A stretch of 55,770 bases of DNA from an uncultured Phascolarctobacterium sp. (GCA_947629685.1 CANREP010000012.1:1-55770); one strand, 5' to 3'; counted from the first letter of the stretch, positions 16,869-26,528 are shown. Made by a program: numbers and translations. Notes: generated by a model not told the origin, from the sequence alone.

Positions 16869-18146
16869 TTATCTTTTTAAAGCTCGCCATGCAATATCTT
16901 TTCTGTAAAAAGCGCCGTCAAATTTAATATTTTCCACTGCTTCATAAGCACGGTCACGGGCTGCACGAATATTATCGTCTACGGCAGTAACGCCCAAAAC
17001 ACGTCCGCCTGCAGTAACGATATTGCCATTGACATTTTTGGTGCCGGCATGGAAAACAACAGTATTTTCTTTATTTCCAGCCGCAGACAGTCCACTAATG
17101 GGCTTGCCAGTCTCATAGCTTCCCGGATAACCGCCGGAAGCCATAACCACGCAGACAGCAGCTTTATCAGACCAGGAAACATCAGCCTGCTCCAGCGTTC
17201 CCGTAGCGCAGGCCAGCATGATATCTGCCAGATCGCTTTCCAACAGCGGCAGCACTACCTGGGTTTCCGGGTCGCCGAAACGGCAGTTGAATTCCACGAC
17301 TTTGATAACGTCGTCTTTAATCATCAGTCCAGCATACAGGCAGCCCTGATAAGGCGTACCCTCTTTAGCCATAGCCGCTACTACAGGTTTCAGGATTCTT
17401 TCCGTAGCTTTCAGACGCAGGATATCGGTCATGACCGGTGCCGGAGCATAAGTGCCCATACCGCCGGTATTTGGTCCTTTATCATTGTCATAGATACGTT
17501 TATGATCCTGGGCGGCCAGCATCGGGACAACCGTCTTGCCATCTGTAAAAGCCAGCAGTGAAGCTTCCTCGCCCTCCATATATTCTTCCAGTACGATGCA
17601 GGAACCGGCGCTGCCGAATTTATGGTCGCCCATCATCTCTTCAATAGCTTCCAGCGCTTCTGCTTCGGTCATAGCTACGACTACGCCTTTGCCAGCAGCC
17701 AGTCCGTCCGCCTTAACTACGATAGGAGCGCCTTTTTCTTTGACATAAGCCTTAGCAGTTTCCATATCCTCGCAAATTTTAAAAAATGCGGTAGGAATAT
17801 TGTATTTTGCCATCAATTCTTTGGAAAAAGCCTTGCTGCCTTCCAGCCGCGCCGCCGCTTTAGAAGGTCCAAATACCGGCAAACCGCGGCGTTTGAACAC
17901 GTCTGCAATACCTGCAACCAAAGTAGCCTCAGGGCCTACGACAGTCAGGTCGATACTTTCTTCTTCGGCATAATCGGCAACTTTTTCCAAATCGTCCAGT
18001 TTAAGATCGATGCAGCTGCATTTCTTTATCAGGCCGATACCGGGATTTCCCGGCGCGGCAAATATCTTTTCTACTTTATCACTTTGAGCCAGCTTCCAGG
18101 CCAGGGCGTGTTCCCTGCCGCCGCCGCCAATAAGTAAGATTCTCAT
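16869..18146 (-). CDS. purD: Phosphoribosylamine-glycine ligase (GAR synthetase)
   Basis: Second step of purine synthesis: ATP-dependent ligation of glycine to phosphoribosylamine. 425 residues, standard length. N-terminal 'MRILLIGGGGREHALAWKL', ATP-grasp region with 'APIVVKADGLAAGKGVVVA' and 'EEYMEGEEASLLAFTDG', then 'AQDHKRIYDNDKGPNTGGMGTYAP' and 'VEFNCRFGDPETQVVLP' are all intact. SD GAAAGG is upstream. It starts 16 bp after the PurH cyclohydrolase gene. Confidence 0.97.
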   Translation of the reverse strand: MRILLIGGGGREHALAWKLAQSDKVEKIFAAPGNPGIGLIKKCSCIDLKLDDLEKVADYAEEESIDLTVVGPEATLVAGIADVFKRRGLPVFGPSKAAARLEGSKAFSKELMAKYNIPTAFFKICEDMETAKAYVKEKGAPIVVKADGLAAGKGVVVAMTEAEALEAIEEMMGDHKFGSAGSCIVLEEYMEGEEASLLAFTDGKTVVPMLAAQDHKRIYDNDKGPNTGGMGTYAPAPVMTDILRLKATERILKPVVAAMAKEGTPYQGCLYAGLMIKDDVIKVVEFNCRFGDPETQVVLPLLESDLADIMLACATGTLEQADVSWSDKAAVCVVMASGGYPGSYETGKPISGLSAAGNKENTVVFHAGTKNVNGNIVTAGGRVLGVTAVDDNIRAARDRAYEAVENIKFDGAFYRKDIAWRALKR

Positions 18147-18162
18147 GCTTTTCCAGCCTTTC

Positions 18163-18756
18163 TTATTCAGCCAAAGATTTTTTCAGATATTCACTGATCA
18201 TCGCGTCATATTCAGCTGTATGAGTAAACGCTTCCAATGCCAGTTCCTTACGGGTTACAGCGTCGATATCGCCGGTTTCCTTAAGCATTTTCATCAGACC
18301 TTCATAACGGCTGGGATAAGTAACAATGACAACATCTTTAAAATTCTTAGCGGAAGCACGTACCATAGCCGGGCCGCCGATATCGATGTTTTCGATGGCT
18401 TCAGCTTCGGTAACGCCTGGTTTAGCAATGGTCTCACGGAAAGGATAGAGGTTTACTACTACCAGGTCGATAGGCGTTATACCATGTTCAGCCAGTGCAG
18501 CCATATGCTCAGGATTGCTGCGTACAGCAAGAATTGCGCCGTGAATCTTCGGATTCAGGGTCTTGACGCGACCGTCCATGATTTCAGGAAAGCCTGTTAC
18601 ATCGCTGACATAGGTTACCGGGATACCTGCCTCCTTGATAGCTTTCATAGTACCGCCGGTAGAAATTATTTCTACACCGTTTTCATGCAGAAAACGTGCC
18701 AGTTCCACAATGCCCGTTTTATCAGAAACACTCAGTAAAGCTCTTTTTATCTTCAT
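18163..18756 (-). CDS. purH: IMP cyclohydrolase, stand-alone N-terminal half of PurH
   Basis: 197 residues covering only the MGS-like IMP cyclohydrolase domain of PurH ('[19 protein letters not shown]', '[10 protein letters not shown]', '[20 protein letters not shown]', 'NLYPFRETI', '[21 protein letters not shown]'). Ordinary PurH is about 510 residues and carries a C-terminal AICAR formyltransferase. Here the stop falls right at the domain boundary and purD follows immediately with its own SD, so this is a genuinely split gene and not a frameshift. It should catalyse FAICAR to IMP. The formyltransferase half must be encoded elsewhere; it is not in this window. Confidence 0.92.
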   Translation of the reverse strand: MKIKRALLSVSDKTGIVELARFLHENGVEIISTGGTMKAIKEAGIPVTYVSDVTGFPEIMDGRVKTLNPKIHGAILAVRSNPEHMAALAEHGITPIDLVVVNLYPFRETIAKPGVTEAEAIENIDIGGPAMVRASAKNFKDVVIVTYPSRYEGLMKMLKETGDIDAVTRKELALEAFTHTAEYDAMISEYLKKSLAE

Positions 18757-18769
18757 TTATAGCACCTCT

Positions 18770-19381
18770 TCAGTCCACTACTTTTACGCGGCGTCCGTTT
18801 ACCTGCAGTCTGTTTTCCGACCACAGTTTAAGCGCCTCGGGCATAGCCTTATGCTCCTGCTCCAATATTCTGGCAGCCAAAGTCTCTTCCGTATCGTCAT
18901 CCAGCACAGGTACGGCCTTTTGCAGGATAATAGGCCCGCTGTCCGTACCTTCGTCGACAAAATGCACGGTACAGCCGGAAATCTTGACGCCATAATCCAC
19001 TGCCTGTCCCTGTGCATCCAGCCCCGGAAAACTTGGCAGCAGCGCCGGATGGATATTGATAATTTTATGCTGCCATTTGTTGACAAAATTGCCGCTCAAA
19101 ATTCTCATAAAACCTGCCAGCACTACCAGCTCGCATCCGGCAGCAGTCAGCGCCGCATGAATCTTGTCTTCAAATTCTTCCTTGGAAGCACATTCCTTAC
19201 GGGCTACCACGACTGTCGGAATATCCGCCTTTGCCGCACGCTGCAGTGCCAGCGCCTCAGCCTTATCGCTGATGACTGTCGCTATTTCCAGCTGCAGGTA
19301 ACCGTCGGCAATACGATCCATAATTGCCTGCAGGTTACTGCCGCGCCCGCTTACCAGTACGCCAATCTTACGTTTATTCAC
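18770..19381 (-). CDS. purN: Phosphoribosylglycinamide formyltransferase
   Basis: Transfers formyl from 10-formyl-THF to GAR, third step of purine synthesis. 203 residues. '[18 protein letters not shown]' at the start, the catalytic '[13 protein letters not shown]' with its histidine, and '[21 protein letters not shown]' with the catalytic aspartate are intact. The start overlaps the 3' end of purM by 8 bp, indicating translational coupling. Confidence 0.96.
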   Translation of the reverse strand: MNKRKIGVLVSGRGSNLQAIMDRIADGYLQLEIATVISDKAEALALQRAAKADIPTVVVARKECASKEEFEDKIHAALTAAGCELVVLAGFMRILSGNFVNKWQHKIINIHPALLPSFPGLDAQGQAVDYGVKISGCTVHFVDEGTDSGPIILQKAVPVLDDDTEETLAARILEQEHKAMPEALKLWSENRLQVNGRRVKVVD

Positions 19382-20435
19382 CGAACACTCCGCCTTTCAT
19401 GACGGTCTGGCGGCTGCCCGGAACTACGCTGCCAAGTTCGTAATAAACTTCGCCGGCCGCACGCAGATGTTCGCGCACAGCGTCAGCTTCTCCGCTGCTT
19501 ACTACCAGCACCATGCCTACGCCCATATTAAAGGTACGGTACATTTCTTTCCAGGGTACATTGCCCCATTCCTGCAGTTTTTTGAAAACAACAGGAACTT
19601 CCCAAGCGTCAGCATTGATCAATGCATCACAGTTTTCCGGCAGGATACGGGGAATATTATCATAAAAACCGCCTCCGGTAATGTGCACCATGCCGTGCAG
19701 GTCGAATTTTTCGATCAAAGGCAGGCAGGTTTTAGGATACAATCTGGTAGGAGTCAGCAATTTTTCTCCCAAAGTACAGCCAAACTCTTCTATCATGGTA
19801 TCCATGGTAAAGCCCATAGCCTCAAAGCAGATCTTGCGTACCAGGGAGTAACCGTTAGAATGTACGCCGCTGGACGGTAAACCTAAAAGTACGTCGCCAG
19901 GCTGTACCTTATCGCCTGTAATCATCTTGCTTCGCTCAACTACGCCTACGCAAAAACCAGCAATATCGTATTCATTCTTTGCATAGAAGCCGGCCATCTC
20001 AGCAGTTTCGCCGCCAATCAAAGCGCAGCCGGACTCCTTGCAGGCATTGGCAACGCCTTTGACGATATTGGCAACTTTCTGAGAATCGACTTTGTCAACG
20101 GCAATGTAGTCCAAGAAGAACAGCGGCTCAGCGCCCTGTACCAGGATATCGTTGACACACATGGCAACGGCGTCCTGACCGATTGTATCATGTTTATCAG
20201 ACATAAACGCCAGTTTCAGCTTAGTACCCACGCCGTCGGTACCGGATACCAGTACCGGTTCTTTATATTTGCCAGTATTTAAGGCAAACAGGCCGCCGAA
20301 GCCGCCCAAATCGCCAATGACCTCCGGGCGGTAGGTAGCGCGTACACTGTCTTTCATCAATTCAACTGCCTTATTGCCGGCGTCAATATCTACACCGGCA
20401 TCAGCATAGGTAAACTGTTTCTTTTCTTCGCTCAT
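19374..20435 (-). CDS. purM: Phosphoribosylformylglycinamidine cyclo-ligase (AIR synthetase)
   Basis: ATP-dependent closure of FGAM to AIR, fifth step. 353 residues. Family marks: '[19 protein letters not shown]', '[15 protein letters not shown]', '[20 protein letters not shown]', '[11 protein letters not shown]', '[16 protein letters not shown]' and '[16 protein letters not shown]'. It lies 12 bp after purF and overlaps purN at its 3' end. Confidence 0.97.
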   Translation of the reverse strand: MSEEKKQFTYADAGVDIDAGNKAVELMKDSVRATYRPEVIGDLGGFGGLFALNTGKYKEPVLVSGTDGVGTKLKLAFMSDKHDTIGQDAVAMCVNDILVQGAEPLFFLDYIAVDKVDSQKVANIVKGVANACKESGCALIGGETAEMAGFYAKNEYDIAGFCVGVVERSKMITGDKVQPGDVLLGLPSSGVHSNGYSLVRKICFEAMGFTMDTMIEEFGCTLGEKLLTPTRLYPKTCLPLIEKFDLHGMVHITGGGFYDNIPRILPENCDALINADAWEVPVVFKKLQEWGNVPWKEMYRTFNMGVGMVLVVSSGEADAVREHLRAAGEVYYELGSVVPGSRQTVMKGGVFGE

Positions 20436-20447
20436 GACTGCCTCCTG

Positions 20448-21878
20448 TTATTCCACTACATTTTTAGGTTCACGGCTGATTACTTCATCAGCGCCGTCGG
20501 GATATTTAGCATTAAAGCAAGCGCAGCATAATCCGTCCGGCTCGATAGCGCTGATTGCGCGTTTCATACCTTCCATGGAAATATAATGCAGACTGTCAGC
20601 GCCGATGTATTCACAAATTTCAGCTTCGCTGCAGCGTGCTGCGATCAGTTCCTTACGTTCGGAAGTATCAATACCATAGTAACAGGAATCGGTTACCGGC
20701 GGAGAAGTAATGCACACATGAACTTCTCTTGCTCCTGCCTCTTTCAGAAGTTTAACTATTTTACCACTGGTAGTACCACGTACAATAGAGTCGTCTACCA
20801 TTACTATTGACTTGCCTTTTACTACGCAGCGTACCGGATTTAATTTTAAGCGGACTGCATTCTGTCTCTGTTTCTGGGTCGGCTGGATAAAAGTACGTCC
20901 GACATAACGATTCTTGGTCAAGCCTTCCATGAAGGGAATGCCTGCTTCCAGCGCATAACCTACTGCGGCGGGAGTGCCGGAGTCAGGTGCGGAAATAACG
21001 ATATCGGGATGGATATCTTTGGTTTCCTTTGCCAGTTCACGCCCCATCTGGATACGGGCGCCATAGACGTCCTGCTTGTCGATAATACTGTCGTTACGGG
21101 CAAAATATACATATTCAAAAATACAGTGAGCTGTATGCTGCGGCATTTTTTCCGGCCACATGATGCTTCTGGGCACCTGGGTAGCGCTGTCGATAACCAG
21201 CATTTCGCCTGATTTCACGTCACGGATCATTTCCGCGCCTACGAGGTCAAACGCGCAGGATTCAGAAGCTACGCACCAGCCTTCGCTCATCCTGCCAAGG
21301 CACAGCGGACGGAAGCCATAGGGATCGCGTACTGCGATGATTTTGTCATCGGTCATAATCAGGATAGCATAAGCGCCCTGGATCTGATTAACGGCTTCTG
21401 CCACACGTTCTTCGATAGTCGGTTTACGGCTGCGGGCCAGCAGGCTCAATACTACTTCCGTATCGACGGTAGTCTGGAACACTACGCCGTCTTTAGCCAG
21501 CTGCTCACGCAGCTGACCGGCATTAGTCAGGTTACCGTTGTGGCTCAGCGCCAGATTGCCTCCGTCAAAATAAACTTTAAGCGGCTGGGTGTTATAAGCC
21601 ATGCTGGCGCCGGTCGTAGAATAACGTACATGACCGATAGCCATATGGCCTTTCAGTTCGGAAACACCGTCTTTGAAAACGTCAGCCACCAGGCCCATGC
21701 CTTTTTTTACCTGCATATGCTTACCGTCGGCAACAACGATACCCGTACTTTCCTGCCCGCGATGCTGCAGAGCGTAAAGCCCCCAATAGGTATTTAAAGC
21801 AACATCCTCAGTATGACTGTAGATACCGAACACACCGCACTCTTCATGCAGCTTGTCATCTTGTAAAAATCTTTCCAC
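20448..21878 (-). CDS. purF: Amidophosphoribosyltransferase with propeptide and Fe-S cysteines
   Basis: First committed step of purine synthesis: PRPP plus glutamine to phosphoribosylamine. I place the start at a GTG (21878) with SD AAAGGAGAG; an upstream frame overlaps purE and lacks an SD. This gives a 13-residue propeptide (ERFLQDDKLHEE) before the nucleophile Cys in CGVFGI, as in the Bacillus-type enzyme that is processed autocatalytically. Fe-S ligand candidates are Cys in 'HCIFEYVYFARNDS', 'DSCYYGID' and the pair 'GLCCACFNAKYPDG'. PRPP loop: 'IVMVDDSIVRGTTSGKIV'. About 476 residues. Confidence 0.96.
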   Translation of the reverse strand: MERFLQDDKLHEECGVFGIYSHTEDVALNTYWGLYALQHRGQESTGIVVADGKHMQVKKGMGLVADVFKDGVSELKGHMAIGHVRYSTTGASMAYNTQPLKVYFDGGNLALSHNGNLTNAGQLREQLAKDGVVFQTTVDTEVVLSLLARSRKPTIEERVAEAVNQIQGAYAILIMTDDKIIAVRDPYGFRPLCLGRMSEGWCVASESCAFDLVGAEMIRDVKSGEMLVIDSATQVPRSIMWPEKMPQHTAHCIFEYVYFARNDSIIDKQDVYGARIQMGRELAKETKDIHPDIVISAPDSGTPAAVGYALEAGIPFMEGLTKNRYVGRTFIQPTQKQRQNAVRLKLNPVRCVVKGKSIVMVDDSIVRGTTSGKIVKLLKEAGAREVHVCITSPPVTDSCYYGIDTSERKELIAARCSEAEICEYIGADSLHYISMEGMKRAISAIEPDGLCCACFNAKYPDGADEVISREPKNVVE

Positions 21879-21894
21879 AGTAACTCTCCTTTGC

Positions 21895-22392
21895 CTATTT
21901 ACTTTCAGCACGAAGCTTAGCCAGTTTTTCGCCTTTAGCTTTTACTTCTTCCTGCATCTTTACTCTGTTGTCAGCCAGTTTTTCCACCAGCTCAGGATAC
22001 TTCACTGCCAGGATCTGTACGGCGAACAGAGCCGCGTTCTTAGCTCCGTTGATAGCCATGGTGGCAACGGGGATGCCGGAAGGCATCTGTACGAAACTCA
22101 GCAGCGCGTCCATACCATTCAGCGGTGTAGCGTTGATGGGGATACCGATAACCGGCACGGTAGTATAAGCTGCGATAACGCCGCCCAGATGAGCGGCTGC
22201 GCCGGCAGCAGCAATAATTACCTCCACGCCGCGGCTGCGCGCACCGGCTGCAAATTCATGCACCACGTCCGGGGTACGGTGAGCAGAAGCAACGACTACT
22301 TCTACCTCTACGCCGAATTCCTTCAGCGTTTTTTCCGCCGGTTCTAAAATGGGCCAGTCAGAATTGCTGCCCATGATAATTGCTACTTTCAT
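21895..22392 (-). CDS. purE: N5-carboxyaminoimidazole ribonucleotide mutase
   Basis: Converts N5-CAIR to CAIR. 165 residues from the ATG at 22392 (SD GGGAGGT, 9 bases upstream); a longer frame starting at 22440 runs through the leader terminator and is rejected. '[21 protein letters not shown]', '[11 protein letters not shown]', '[24 protein letters not shown]' and '[16 protein letters not shown]' are typical of class I PurE (mutase), which usually works with PurK; purK is not in this window. First gene of the seven-gene purine operon. Confidence 0.96.
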   Translation of the reverse strand: MKVAIIMGSNSDWPILEPAEKTLKEFGVEVEVVVASAHRTPDVVHEFAAGARSRGVEVIIAAAGAAAHLGGVIAAYTTVPVIGIPINATPLNGMDALLSFVQMPSGIPVATMAINGAKNAALFAVQILAVKYPELVEKLADNRVKMQEEVKAKGEKLAKLRAESK

Positions 22393-22424
22393 TTTCAATA
22401 TACCTCCCTTGACTGCCTGCGTGT

Positions 22425-22489
22425 AAAAAACAAAGCCCAAGTAAATTTATTAACTTGCAGAACAGTAAATAAAAATCTATCTCGGGCTT
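22425..22489 (-). terminator. Leader terminator/attenuator upstream of purE
   Basis: On the leftward transcript, AAGCCCGAG pairs with CTTGGGCTT (one G-U) across about 39 bases that themselves fold (TTTATT-TAC with GT-TAATAAA), followed by TTTGTTTTTT. It lies between the purE promoter and the purE SD, so full-length operon mRNA must read through it. The transcript upstream of it is only about 30 bases, too short for a purine riboswitch, and I see no such consensus. Confidence 0.7.
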
Positions 22490-22524
22490 GGAATATCATT
22501 TGAATAATAATCTGATACACTTTA

Positions 22525-22553
22525 ATTTTACCAATAGCCAGCTGCGGTGTCAA
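22525..22553 (-). promoter_or_regulatory. Promoter of the purine operon
   Basis: Leftward -35 TTGACA (22548-22553), 17-bp spacer, -10 TAAAAT (22525-22530). Start near 22518, about 125 bases before purE. Confidence 0.8.
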
Positions 22554-22603
22554 ATAAATTGTGAACTTTTTAACACTTTTGCTAAAAAATGTTCGGATAC
22601 TTA

Positions 22604-22641
22604 TAAAAAAAGAAAAGCCCGCCTGCCGTGCAGACAGGCGG
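22604..22641 (-). terminator. Terminator of clpB
   Basis: Arms CCGCCTG / CAGGCGG around a 9-base loop, followed leftward by TTTTCTTTTTTT. It directly follows the clpB stop codon. Confidence 0.88.
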
Positions 22642-22648
22642 ACAAATT

Positions 22649-25189
22649 TTATTTTACCCTGATATCGATGTTGTCGCCATCGAGAACTACTTCTACCGCA
22701 TCGCCATTTTTGATTTCGCCGCTTACGATCTTGCGTCCCAGCACATTTTCTACCGTGTGGACAATCAGCCGTTTCAGCGGTCTTGCGCCAAAAGCAGGAT
22801 CAAAGCCGGCTTCTGCCAGATGCTGCACTGCCGCATCGGTAGCAGTAAGCTTGATTTCCAGCTGTTTGCTGAGGCGTTCGGACAGCTCGCCGAGTACCAG
22901 TTTGACAATATCTTTGATCTGCTCTGCCTGCAGCGGCTTGAAGACAACGATATCGTCTACCCTGTTCAAAAATTCCGGGCGGAAGAAATTCATCAGCATT
23001 TTCTGAATCTCTTCTCTTGCTATGCTGCCCTGCTGCTTCATAATCTCGCTGCTGCCAAGGTTGCTGGTCATGATAATCAAAGTATTTTTAAAGTCTACGC
23101 TGCGTCCCTGACCGTCAGTCAGACGACCGTCGTCCAATACCTGCAGCAGTACATTAAATACGTCGGCATGAGCTTTTTCAATCTCATCCAGCAGGATGAC
23201 GCTGTAAGGATGACGGCGTACTGCCTCAGTCAGCTGACCGCCCTCGTCATAGCCTACATAGCCGGGAGGCGCGCCAATCAGACGGGAAACAGTATGTTTC
23301 TCCATATATTCGCTCATATCGATACGCACCATATTGCGTTCATCGTCGAAGAGTACCTCAGCCAGCGTCTTTGCCAGCTCCGTCTTACCTACGCCGGTAG
23401 GCCCGAGGAAGATAAAGGAACCGATAGGACGGTTCGGGTCTTTGATACCGGCACGGGCACGGATAACAGCTTCGCTGACAGCCTTGACCGCTTCATCCTG
23501 ACCTACAACTCTCTGATGGAGGATTTCTTCCAAGTGTACCAGCTTGTCACGCTCACCGCTGCCCAGTCTGGATACAGGGATACCTGTCCAGGTGCTGACA
23601 ACTTTAGCAATATCTTCTTCATCAACTTCTTCTTTCAGCAGGACGTTTTCATTGCCTTCCTTATCCTTTACGGAAAGGGCAGCCAGCTCTTTCTGTAATG
23701 CAGGCAGGCGTCCATATTTCAGTTCAGCCAGTTTATTCAGGTCATAGCTGTGTTCAGCCTGTTCCATTTCCTGTTTAACGGCGTCGATTTCTTTTTTTAC
23801 TTCACGCACACGGGCAATAGCAGCCTTTTCGGCATCCCAGCGTTTTACCAGTTCGTCGTTTTCCTTACGCAGTTTTGCCAGTTCCTCCTCGATTTTTGCC
23901 TGGCGTTCTTTGGACTGTTCATCATCTTCCTTGCTCAAAGCCTGCGCTTCAATTTCCAGCTGCAGGATGCGGCGTTTACTTTCGTCAAGCTCCGTAGGCA
24001 GCGAATCAATCTCGGTACGCAGGCGCGCAGCCGCTTCATCTACCAGGTCGATAGCCTTATCCGGCAGGAATCTGTCATTGATGTAACGATTGGACAGCAC
24101 TGCCGCAGCAACCAGGGCTGCGTCTTTAATACGCACGCCGTGATGTACTTCATAACGTTCTCTTAACACACGCAGGATAGAGATGGTATCTTCCACACCC
24201 GGCTGTTTTACCAGTACCGGCTGGAAACGACGTTCCAGAGCGCTGTCTTTTTCAATATACTTACGGTATTCATTCAAAGTGGTAGCGCCAATGCAGCGCA
24301 GTTCGCCTCTTGCCAGCATGGGTTTCAGGATATTACCTGCGTCCATAGCGCCTTCTGCCGCGCCTGCGCCTACAACGGTGTGCAGCTCGTCAATGAACAT
24401 GATAATCTGTCCGGCACTGTCAGAAACAGCTTTCAGAACTTTCTTCAGACGTTCTTCAAATTCGCCGCGGAATTTAGCGCCTGCTACCAATGCTGCCAGA
24501 TCAAGGGCATACAAGGTCTTATTTTTCAGGCTTTCCGGCACGTCTCCTGCTACGATGCAGCGTGCCAGCCCTTCAACGATAGCAGTCTTGCCAACGCCGG
24601 GCTCGCCGATAAGCACCGGGTTATTTTTCTTACGGCGGGAAAGAATTTCTACTACGCGGCGTATTTCTTCGTCACGGCCGATAACCGGGTCCAGTTTGCC
24701 TTCCTTGGCTTTGGCAGTCAGATCCTGACCGTATTTTTCCAAAGTTTTCTTGGTTTCTTCGTCGGCCGCGCTGTTTTGATACTGCATATAAGCAGCTTCT
24801 GCTTTTTTGCGGTCGATGCCGTATTTCTTAAACAGAGCCACTACGTCGCTGTCGCCGTCGCTGATAATAGTAGCTACCAGCTGGCCGATAGTTATTTCGC
24901 CTTCGCCCTGACGCAGCATCGCCATTACACGGGCAAAGCCTGTTCCCATCATCAGCTGACGGTCCTGTCCTTTAACGCCGGGAATCTTACTTACCAGGGC
25001 TTTAGCATCTCTGGTGAAATCATCTGCATTGACTTTTAATCCCTGCAGCAAAAATTTAAAAAAGCCGTCGCTGCCGCATAAAGCTGCAAGCACATGGGCA
25101 GTAGTAAGTTCCTGGTGATAATTCATAACGGCCTGCTGCTGAGCGGCCTCTAAAATAGATTTTACTTCTTCACTGTAGCGTTCTTCCAT
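22649..25189 (-). CDS. clpB: ClpB ATP-dependent disaggregase
   Basis: Hexameric AAA+ chaperone that resolubilises protein aggregates with DnaK. 846 residues (E. coli 857). Order: Clp-N domain (1-145), first AAA+ with Walker A GEPGVGKT and '[14 protein letters not shown]', coiled-coil M-domain (about 400-520, rich in Glu/Lys), second AAA+ with '[18 protein letters not shown]', '[30 protein letters not shown]', sensor 'IIMTSNLGS', and 'GARPLKRLI'. The M-domain separates ClpB from ClpA/ClpX; no ClpP-docking IGF loop was noted. SD AGGAGGTG lies 8 bases upstream. Monocistronic, with a strong promoter and a hairpin at the mRNA 5' end. Confidence 0.97.
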   Translation of the reverse strand: MEERYSEEVKSILEAAQQQAVMNYHQELTTAHVLAALCGSDGFFKFLLQGLKVNADDFTRDAKALVSKIPGVKGQDRQLMMGTGFARVMAMLRQGEGEITIGQLVATIISDGDSDVVALFKKYGIDRKKAEAAYMQYQNSAADEETKKTLEKYGQDLTAKAKEGKLDPVIGRDEEIRRVVEILSRRKKNNPVLIGEPGVGKTAIVEGLARCIVAGDVPESLKNKTLYALDLAALVAGAKFRGEFEERLKKVLKAVSDSAGQIIMFIDELHTVVGAGAAEGAMDAGNILKPMLARGELRCIGATTLNEYRKYIEKDSALERRFQPVLVKQPGVEDTISILRVLRERYEVHHGVRIKDAALVAAAVLSNRYINDRFLPDKAIDLVDEAAARLRTEIDSLPTELDESKRRILQLEIEAQALSKEDDEQSKERQAKIEEELAKLRKENDELVKRWDAEKAAIARVREVKKEIDAVKQEMEQAEHSYDLNKLAELKYGRLPALQKELAALSVKDKEGNENVLLKEEVDEEDIAKVVSTWTGIPVSRLGSGERDKLVHLEEILHQRVVGQDEAVKAVSEAVIRARAGIKDPNRPIGSFIFLGPTGVGKTELAKTLAEVLFDDERNMVRIDMSEYMEKHTVSRLIGAPPGYVGYDEGGQLTEAVRRHPYSVILLDEIEKAHADVFNVLLQVLDDGRLTDGQGRSVDFKNTLIIMTSNLGSSEIMKQQGSIAREEIQKMLMNFFRPEFLNRVDDIVVFKPLQAEQIKDIVKLVLGELSERLSKQLEIKLTATDAAVQHLAEAGFDPAFGARPLKRLIVHTVENVLGRKIVSGEIKNGDAVEVVLDGDNIDIRVK

Positions 25190-25255
25190 TATCGCTACAC
25201 CTCCTCTATCAATAGGTATGCATTAAAATAAATCAGATTTATCTTGTTTAGCTTT

Positions 25256-25289
25256 ACTTACGGATACCCCTTAACAGGCTTCCGTAAGT
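25256..25289 (-). promoter_or_regulatory. Hairpin/inverted repeat at the 5' end of the clpB transcript
   Basis: Perfect 9-bp arms ACTTACGGA / TCCGTAAGT separated by 16 bases containing a further short complementarity (GCCT/AGG). It begins at the predicted transcription start, so it could be an operator (heat-shock repressor) or a 5' mRNA-stabilising hairpin. It is neither CIRCE nor a canonical CtsR site. Confidence 0.5.
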
Positions 25290-25292
25290 TTT

Positions 25293-25320
25293 ATTATAAC
25301 AGCAAAAGTCAAAAAGTCAA
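25293..25320 (-). promoter_or_regulatory. Promoter of clpB with duplicated TTGACTTT
   Basis: Leftward -35 TTGACT (25315-25320), 16-bp spacer, -10 TATAAT (25293-25298). The TTTGACTT element is repeated in tandem with an 8-bp period across the -35 region. CtsR heptads are TTTGACC-like with a 10-bp period, so this is similar but not a match. Confidence 0.7.
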
Positions 25321-25360
25321 ACATTTTTTATTTGATTTTTTCGACTTTTCTCATCTTCCA

Positions 25361-25389
25361 TTGACAACCTTTAACAAGTGTGCAAAAAT
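25361..25389 (+). promoter_or_regulatory. Candidate promoter of lrgAB
   Basis: -35 TTGACA (25361-25366), 17-bp spacer, weak -10 AAAAAT (25384-25389). The perfect -35 with a poor -10 would fit activator control, as the LytSR system does for lrgAB in other Firmicutes; no such regulator gene is nearby. Confidence 0.4.
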
Positions 25390-25440
25390 GTAGCTATTCT
25401 TTTTCTTTTGTATTATTTTATTTAAAAGAGGGGTTTCATT

Positions 25441-25815
25441 ATGTCATCACAATCATTATTGCACGGTTTGGCAATTCTGCTTTTCCTGCAGTGGATAAGC
25501 ACGCTTATCATCTCATTTTTGCAGATACCTTTCCCGCCAGCGCTGCTGGGAATGTTGCTTTTAGCTTTGCTGCTGGCCACCGGCGTCATCCGCATCGCTA
25601 CTATTGAAGATATATGCAGCCTGCTCATTGAAAAAATGGGAATGCTGTTTTTACCAGCCGGCGTAAGTATGCTGCTTTATCTGGATGTCATCAAGGCGGA
25701 ATTCTCTGCAATCGCCCTGACTATCATCGTCAGCAGCTTTGCCGTCTTGCTGTCCACAGCCTTATTTTTAGAAATAGTCCTCAAAAGGCAGGCTAAAAAA
25801 GGAGGTAAGCAGTAA
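25441..25815 (+). CDS. lrgA: CidA/LrgA family holin-like protein
   Basis: 124 residues with four hydrophobic segments. 'FLQIPFPPALLGMLLLALLLATGVI' and 'FLPAGVSMLLYLDVI' are the LrgA/CidA signature. These small inner-membrane proteins act with LrgB/CidB in controlled lysis or in pyruvate/overflow metabolite transport. SD GAGGGG is upstream of the ATG. It overlaps lrgB by one base (TAATG). Confidence 0.9.
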   Translation: MSSQSLLHGLAILLFLQWISTLIISFLQIPFPPALLGMLLLALLLATGVIRIATIEDICSLLIEKMGMLFLPAGVSMLLYLDVIKAEFSAIALTIIVSSFAVLLSTALFLEIVLKRQAKKGGKQ

Positions 25816-26528
25816 TGTTTCCTGAGCTTTTATTAAATTCACCGCTGTTCGGTATCGGTTTGACCATTATCGTCTATTGCATCTGCGAAATCATCGTAGA
25901 ACGGCTGGAACTGGATATCATACCGCCCTTCGTCCTGGCCTGCCCCATCATCATCGGCCTCCTGCTGCTGAATCCACAGATAAAATACGAACAATATGCA
26001 GCCGGCGGCAACTTCATCAATTTCATGCTGGGACCTGCAACTATCGCTTTGGCATTGCCGCTCATCCGCAACCGCAAAATTATCAAACGCCATGCAGGCA
26101 TCATGCTCGGCGGCATTACCATTGCCACTCTTACGGCCATTATTTCTATCTACGTCTGCGGCAGGCTTTTCGGCACCAGCGAACAGGTGCTTTTATCCCT
26201 GCTGCCCAAGTCCGTTACTACGCCTATCGCCATCGAGATTTCCCATACTATCGGCGGCATTCCTCCGCTGACAGCTGCGGCAGTTATCTTTACCGGCATG
26301 TTGGGAGCAACCTTCAATCATAAGATTCTCAGTTTGTTCGGCATCAAGAACGACCTGGCCGCCGGACTTGCTGTCGGCGCCTCCAGCCACGGCCTCGGTA
26401 CCAGCGTCTGTGCCAGCGTCAGCCCGGTACAGCTTGCCATCGGCGGCGTAGCAATCGCTCTGACCGGCATCGCTACTTCCATCCTGGCTCCTTTATTATT
26501 ACCGCTGCTGAAAAGTATTTTAGGCTGA
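25815..26528 (+). CDS. lrgB: LrgB/CidB family membrane protein
   Basis: 237 residues, multi-pass. 'LNPQIKYEQYAAGGNFINFMLGPATIALALPL', 'SLLPKSVTTPIAIEISHTIGGIPPLTAAAVIFTG' and 'GASSHGLGTSVCASVSPVQLAIGGVAIALTGI' are the conserved LrgB motifs. Partner of the preceding LrgA. SD AGGAGG lies in the 3' end of lrgA. Followed by a strong terminator. Confidence 0.92.
   Translation: MFPELLLNSPLFGIGLTIIVYCICEIIVERLELDIIPPFVLACPIIIGLLLLNPQIKYEQYAAGGNFINFMLGPATIALALPLIRNRKIIKRHAGIMLGGITIATLTAIISIYVCGRLFGTSEQVLLSLLPKSVTTPIAIEISHTIGGIPPLTAAAVIFTGMLGATFNHKILSLFGIKNDLAAGLAVGASSHGLGTSVCASVSPVQLAIGGVAIALTGIATSILAPLLLPLLKSILG

Noticed and set aside
18162-18163. purH truncated by frameshift or sequencing error
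   Set aside because: The stop is at the natural domain boundary and no formyltransferase sequence is present in any frame before purD, which has its own SD 16 bp on.
22392-22495. 34-codon leader peptide (starting ATG ATA TTC CAA) in the purE leader
   Set aside because: No Shine-Dalgarno and no run of regulatory codons; it ends in the purE SD region by chance.
22425-22518. Purine (guanine/adenine) or ykkC/PRPP riboswitch in the purE leader
   Set aside because: The leader before the terminator is only about 30 bases and lacks the conserved aptamer sequences; only the terminator is supported.
22628-23698. 356-codon rightward open frame opposite clpB
   Set aside because: It lies wholly antisense to the well-supported clpB gene, has no recognisable domains and has low-complexity composition typical of a shadow frame.
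25301-25322. CtsR operator at clpB
   Set aside because: The TTTGACTT repeats have an 8-bp period and lack the final C of the heptad; CtsR needs TTTGACC-like heptads with a 10-bp period.
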